Assembly (NCBI GenBank): GCA_964462515.1
Contig: CAYWXK010000017.1
Location: forward strand, 18,086-82,085
Direction: 5' to 3'
DNA: 64,000 nucleotides
Origin: CAYWXK01 sp964462515
Lineage (GTDB): Bacteria > Planctomycetota > Phycisphaerae > Sedimentisphaerales > Anaerobacaceae
The notes under the pieces were generated by a model. The model saw only the letters and a program-made list of their open reading frames with translations, made no database searches and was not told where the DNA came from. The position numbers and the translations under genes are program-made. Shown here in pieces: positions 61,812 through 64,000 of the stretch (position 1 is the stretch's first letter; every line of letters begins with the position of its first letter).

Positions 61812-63356
61812 ATGATGCACAAAATACAAAAGTTTCATATCTATGTCAGTTGGACAGTTTTGCTGCTTTTTATTATAGTTGCGGTCCCTCCAGGGTCAGC
61901 TAAAGCCCAGGACCTATCGGAATTTGAGAGGCGAATGACCAAATTTACCCTGACCAACGGTCTCAAATTCCTGGTGCTGGAGAGGCACGAAGTTCCGGTA
62001 GTCTCATTTCATACCTACGCAGATGTCGGCTCGGTCGATGAGGTCAAGGGAATCACAGGTCTGGCGCATCTGTTTGAGCATATGGCATTCAAAGGAACCA
62101 AGACCATCGGCACTAACGACTATAAGGCGGAAGCCAGTGCAATGGCCAGAGTGGATGAGATTTTTGAGGCCATCAAGTTAGAGCGCAGAAAAGGCGAGCA
62201 GGCAGACAAGACCCGGCTGGAGCAGCTCGAGAAGCAGTTCAAAGAAGCGGAGCAGGAGACCCAGAAATATATAGTGCATGACGAATATGAGGAGACATTA
62301 ACGCGGGCAGGAGGCGAAGGTTTCAACGCATACACGAGCGAAGATGCTACCCAGTATATTGTCAGCCTTCCATCTAACAAGGCCCAGCTATGGGCGTTAC
62401 TTGAGTCGGACCGCTTCCTGAACCCGGTGCTGCGGGAATTCTACAAAGAGAAAGACGTTGTTATGGAAGAGCGGCGAATGGCAGAAAATAATCCACAGTT
62501 TCGTCTGCTCGAGGAGTTTCAGGCAATCGCATACAAGGCCCACCCTTACGGTGAGCCTGTGATAGGGCATATGAGCGACCTAGAGACATTAACCCGGCCC
62601 GAGGCCGAAACGTTTTTCAAAAAATACTATTCGCCGAGTAATTTAACCATTGCAATAGTGGGCGACGTGAACCCTGAGCGGATAAGGAAGCTGGCAAGTG
62701 AATACTTTGCTCACGTCCCAGGCGGCCCGAAGCCGGAGCCCGTTGAGACCGTGGAGCCGCCGCAGCGTGGGGAACGCCGGGTCACGGTTGAAGACCAGTC
62801 GCAGCCGCTTATTGCCATTGGTTATCACAAGCCAGGTATCAACCACTCTGACAATGCCGTTTTCGATGCCATTACAGATATTATGAGTGCCGGACGAACA
62901 TCTCGCCTGTATAAGAGTCTGGTCAAGGACAAGAAGATTGCCATTGTCGCCGCAGGGTTTCAGGGGCTTCCTGGGAATAAGTATGCGGGGCTGTTCTTAT
63001 TCTACGCGGTGCCGGCCAGAGGCCATACAAATAAGGAGTGTGAGGAGGCCATCTATGACGAGATTGAGAAGTTGAAAGCCGAACCCGTTTCGCCCGAAGA
63101 GCTGAAAAGGGCCAGGACCCGCAGTCGGGCCGGTCTGATACGCCAGTTGGATTCTAATCCCGACCTGGCGGCAGAATTGACTTTTTATGAAGTGGTTACA
63201 GACGACTGGCGAAACCTGTTTGTGCAGCTTGACAGAATTAACAAGGTTACTGCAGAGGACATTCAGCGCGTTGCGAAGGAATATTTTACGAGCAAAAATC
63301 GAACAGTAGGAGTTATCGAGACAATTTCTGCTATTGGTCCGTCACAGATGAAATGA
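61812..63356 (+). CDS. M16 zinc peptidase (active type)
   Basis: A 514-residue exported peptidase. A signal peptide (SWTVLLLFIIVAVPPGSAKA) precedes the inverted zinc motif HLFEH, followed by the third ligand region in VVMEERRMAE. Between them is an inserted coiled coil (about residues 100-155, with KLERRKGEQADKTRLEQLEK). The second half is the usual degenerate M16 domain. It forms a pair with the next gene, a catalytically impaired M16 lipoprotein, as commonly seen. ATG 61812 has AAGGAG 8 bases upstream. Confidence 0.92.
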   Translation: MMHKIQKFHIYVSWTVLLLFIIVAVPPGSAKAQDLSEFERRMTKFTLTNGLKFLVLERHEVPVVSFHTYADVGSVDEVKGITGLAHLFEHMAFKGTKTIGTNDYKAEASAMARVDEIFEAIKLERRKGEQADKTRLEQLEKQFKEAEQETQKYIVHDEYEETLTRAGGEGFNAYTSEDATQYIVSLPSNKAQLWALLESDRFLNPVLREFYKEKDVVMEERRMAENNPQFRLLEEFQAIAYKAHPYGEPVIGHMSDLETLTRPEAETFFKKYYSPSNLTIAIVGDVNPERIRKLASEYFAHVPGGPKPEPVETVEPPQRGERRVTVEDQSQPLIAIGYHKPGINHSDNAVFDAITDIMSAGRTSRLYKSLVKDKKIAIVAAGFQGLPGNKYAGLFLFYAVPARGHTNKECEEAIYDEIEKLKAEPVSPEELKRARTRSRAGLIRQLDSNPDLAAELTFYEVVTDDWRNLFVQLDRINKVTAEDIQRVAKEYFTSKNRTVGVIETISAIGPSQMK

Positions 63357-63494
63357 GGGGTGTCATTCTGAGCGAAGCGAAGAATCTCCCTTACGAAGGC
63401 CAGAAGTTTCGCCTTCGGCTCAACATGACAACCCATCAAAATACGTGTGACGAACCACTATGAATTGAATTGATTTTGAGATTGGAGTTGCAAA
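63357..63494. repeat. gap with a family B-like repeat
   Basis: GTCATTCTGAGCGAAGCGAAGAATCTC and a partial inverse AAGTTTCGCCTTCGGCTCAACATGAC. A GGAG lies 8 bases before the next start. Confidence 0.6.
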
Positions 63495-64000
63495 ATGAGA
63501 GCTAACAAATTGTTAAATGCAATAATTTTTCGCTTGTTCGTTCTGAGTTTGTGTGTGATAGCGGCCGGCTGCTCTTCTGAGCGGAGCACACGTTACAGCC
63601 GATTAAAATACCCTAAGATTGGTGACGTCAAAATTCCCAAGGTCGAACGTGTCACTCTGGCCAACGGAATGCAGCTATTCCTGCTGGAAGACCACGAGTT
63701 ACCTCTGGTCAATGCCTCAGTGATGGTCAGGGTCGGCTCTGTCTATGAACCAGCCGACAAAATTGGCCTGGCTTCTATTACCGGCACCGTAATGCGGACG
63801 GGCGGCACCACCAGCAAGACGGGCGACCAGCTCGATGAGGAGCTGGAGCAAATTGCTGCTTCCGTAGAGACCTGGATAGGGCAGAATTCTGGTGGAGCAT
63901 CGGTGTCGGTCCTGAAGGATGACGTTGACAAGGGATTGTCGATTTTGGCCGACGTGCTTATGAACCCGGCATTCCGTGAGGACAAGATTGAGCTGGCGAA
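63495..64000 (+). CDS. M16 peptidase-like lipoprotein, 5' part
   Basis: The start is ATG 63495, with GGAG 7 bases upstream, and the gene runs off the window after 168 residues. A lipoprotein signal ends in IAAGC, so it is membrane-anchored. The M16 N-terminal fold is clear (VTLANGMQLFLLEDHELPLVNASVMVRVGS) but the place of the HxxEH zinc motif holds ITGTVMRTGG, so it should be non-catalytic. It probably partners the peptidase upstream. Confidence 0.85.
   Translation, partial: MRANKLLNAIIFRLFVLSLCVIAAGCSSERSTRYSRLKYPKIGDVKIPKVERVTLANGMQLFLLEDHELPLVNASVMVRVGSVYEPADKIGLASITGTVMRTGGTTSKTGDQLDEELEQIAASVETWIGQNSGGASVSVLKDDVDKGLSILADVLMNPAFREDKIELA

Overview
The window looks like a chromosomal segment of a planctomycete, probably class Phycisphaerae (inference). 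The grounds are a large set of secreted proteins with dockerin-like DxDxDG repeats, very long pseudopilin-type proteins ending in a Ca-site-like 'SAGxDGxxGTxDD' motif, DUF5107-TPR and DUF4091 proteins, a CE15 esterase, and many dispersed short repeats. I recognised no rRNA, tRNA or CRISPR array.

Layout. (1) 0.2-6.7 kb: housekeeping genes on the + strand: argC, a nitrilase-family amidohydrolase, an argJ with an extra N-terminal HEAT-like domain, a fumarase/tartrate dehydratase beta subunit without its partner, a YchF-like GTPase and a glutaminyl cyclase. (2) 6.7-10 kb: a DUF488 pair on the - strand, then a zinc alcohol/sugar dehydrogenase and CinA. (3) 10-25.8 kb: a type IV pilus / type II secretion-like block with two GspE/PilB ATPases, PilT, GspF, six pseudopilin genes, GspK and one embedded dockerin-type secreted protein. 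A good sigma70-like promoter overlaps the cinA stop codon and a second precedes the second ATPase. (4) 25.8-29.8 kb: inositol monophosphatase-like protein, a DUF2752 membrane protein and two secreted proteins, one with a YGVYGYSS tandem-repeat region.

(5) 30-55.8 kb: a carbohydrate-use region. It has a CBM-like protein, a DUF4091 glycosidase-like protein, sugar isomerase/epimerase, PfkB kinase, class II aldolase, three large secreted glycosidase-type proteins, a DUF5107-TPR protein, an SSS symporter with a 57-residue membrane protein coupled to it by an ATGA overlap, and a tightly overlapping trio: nucleotidyltransferase, sugar 1-kinase-like protein, URO-D-like protein. A CE15 glucuronoyl esterase follows. 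Together these would release, import and phosphorylate sugars from a plant- or algal-type polysaccharide (inference). (6) 55.8-58.5 kb: a plastic zone with a RAYT-type transposase flanked by REP palindromes, a gene truncated at the REP boundary, a panC fragment and a DUF4258/DUF2283-like pair. (7) 58.5-64 kb: an FG-GAP protein, a Tat-exported isomerase-like protein, a DUF1559-like prepilin protein and a pair of M16 peptidases, the second running off the window.

The most striking overall feature is the load of short, mostly palindromic repeats. At least eight families (called A-H here) occur. They fill intergenic gaps, nest inside one another, sit at start codons, and in several cases lie in frame inside conserved genes (argJ, gspK-like, nucleotidyltransferase, glycosidase, FG-GAP protein), so they are translated as extra peptide segments.
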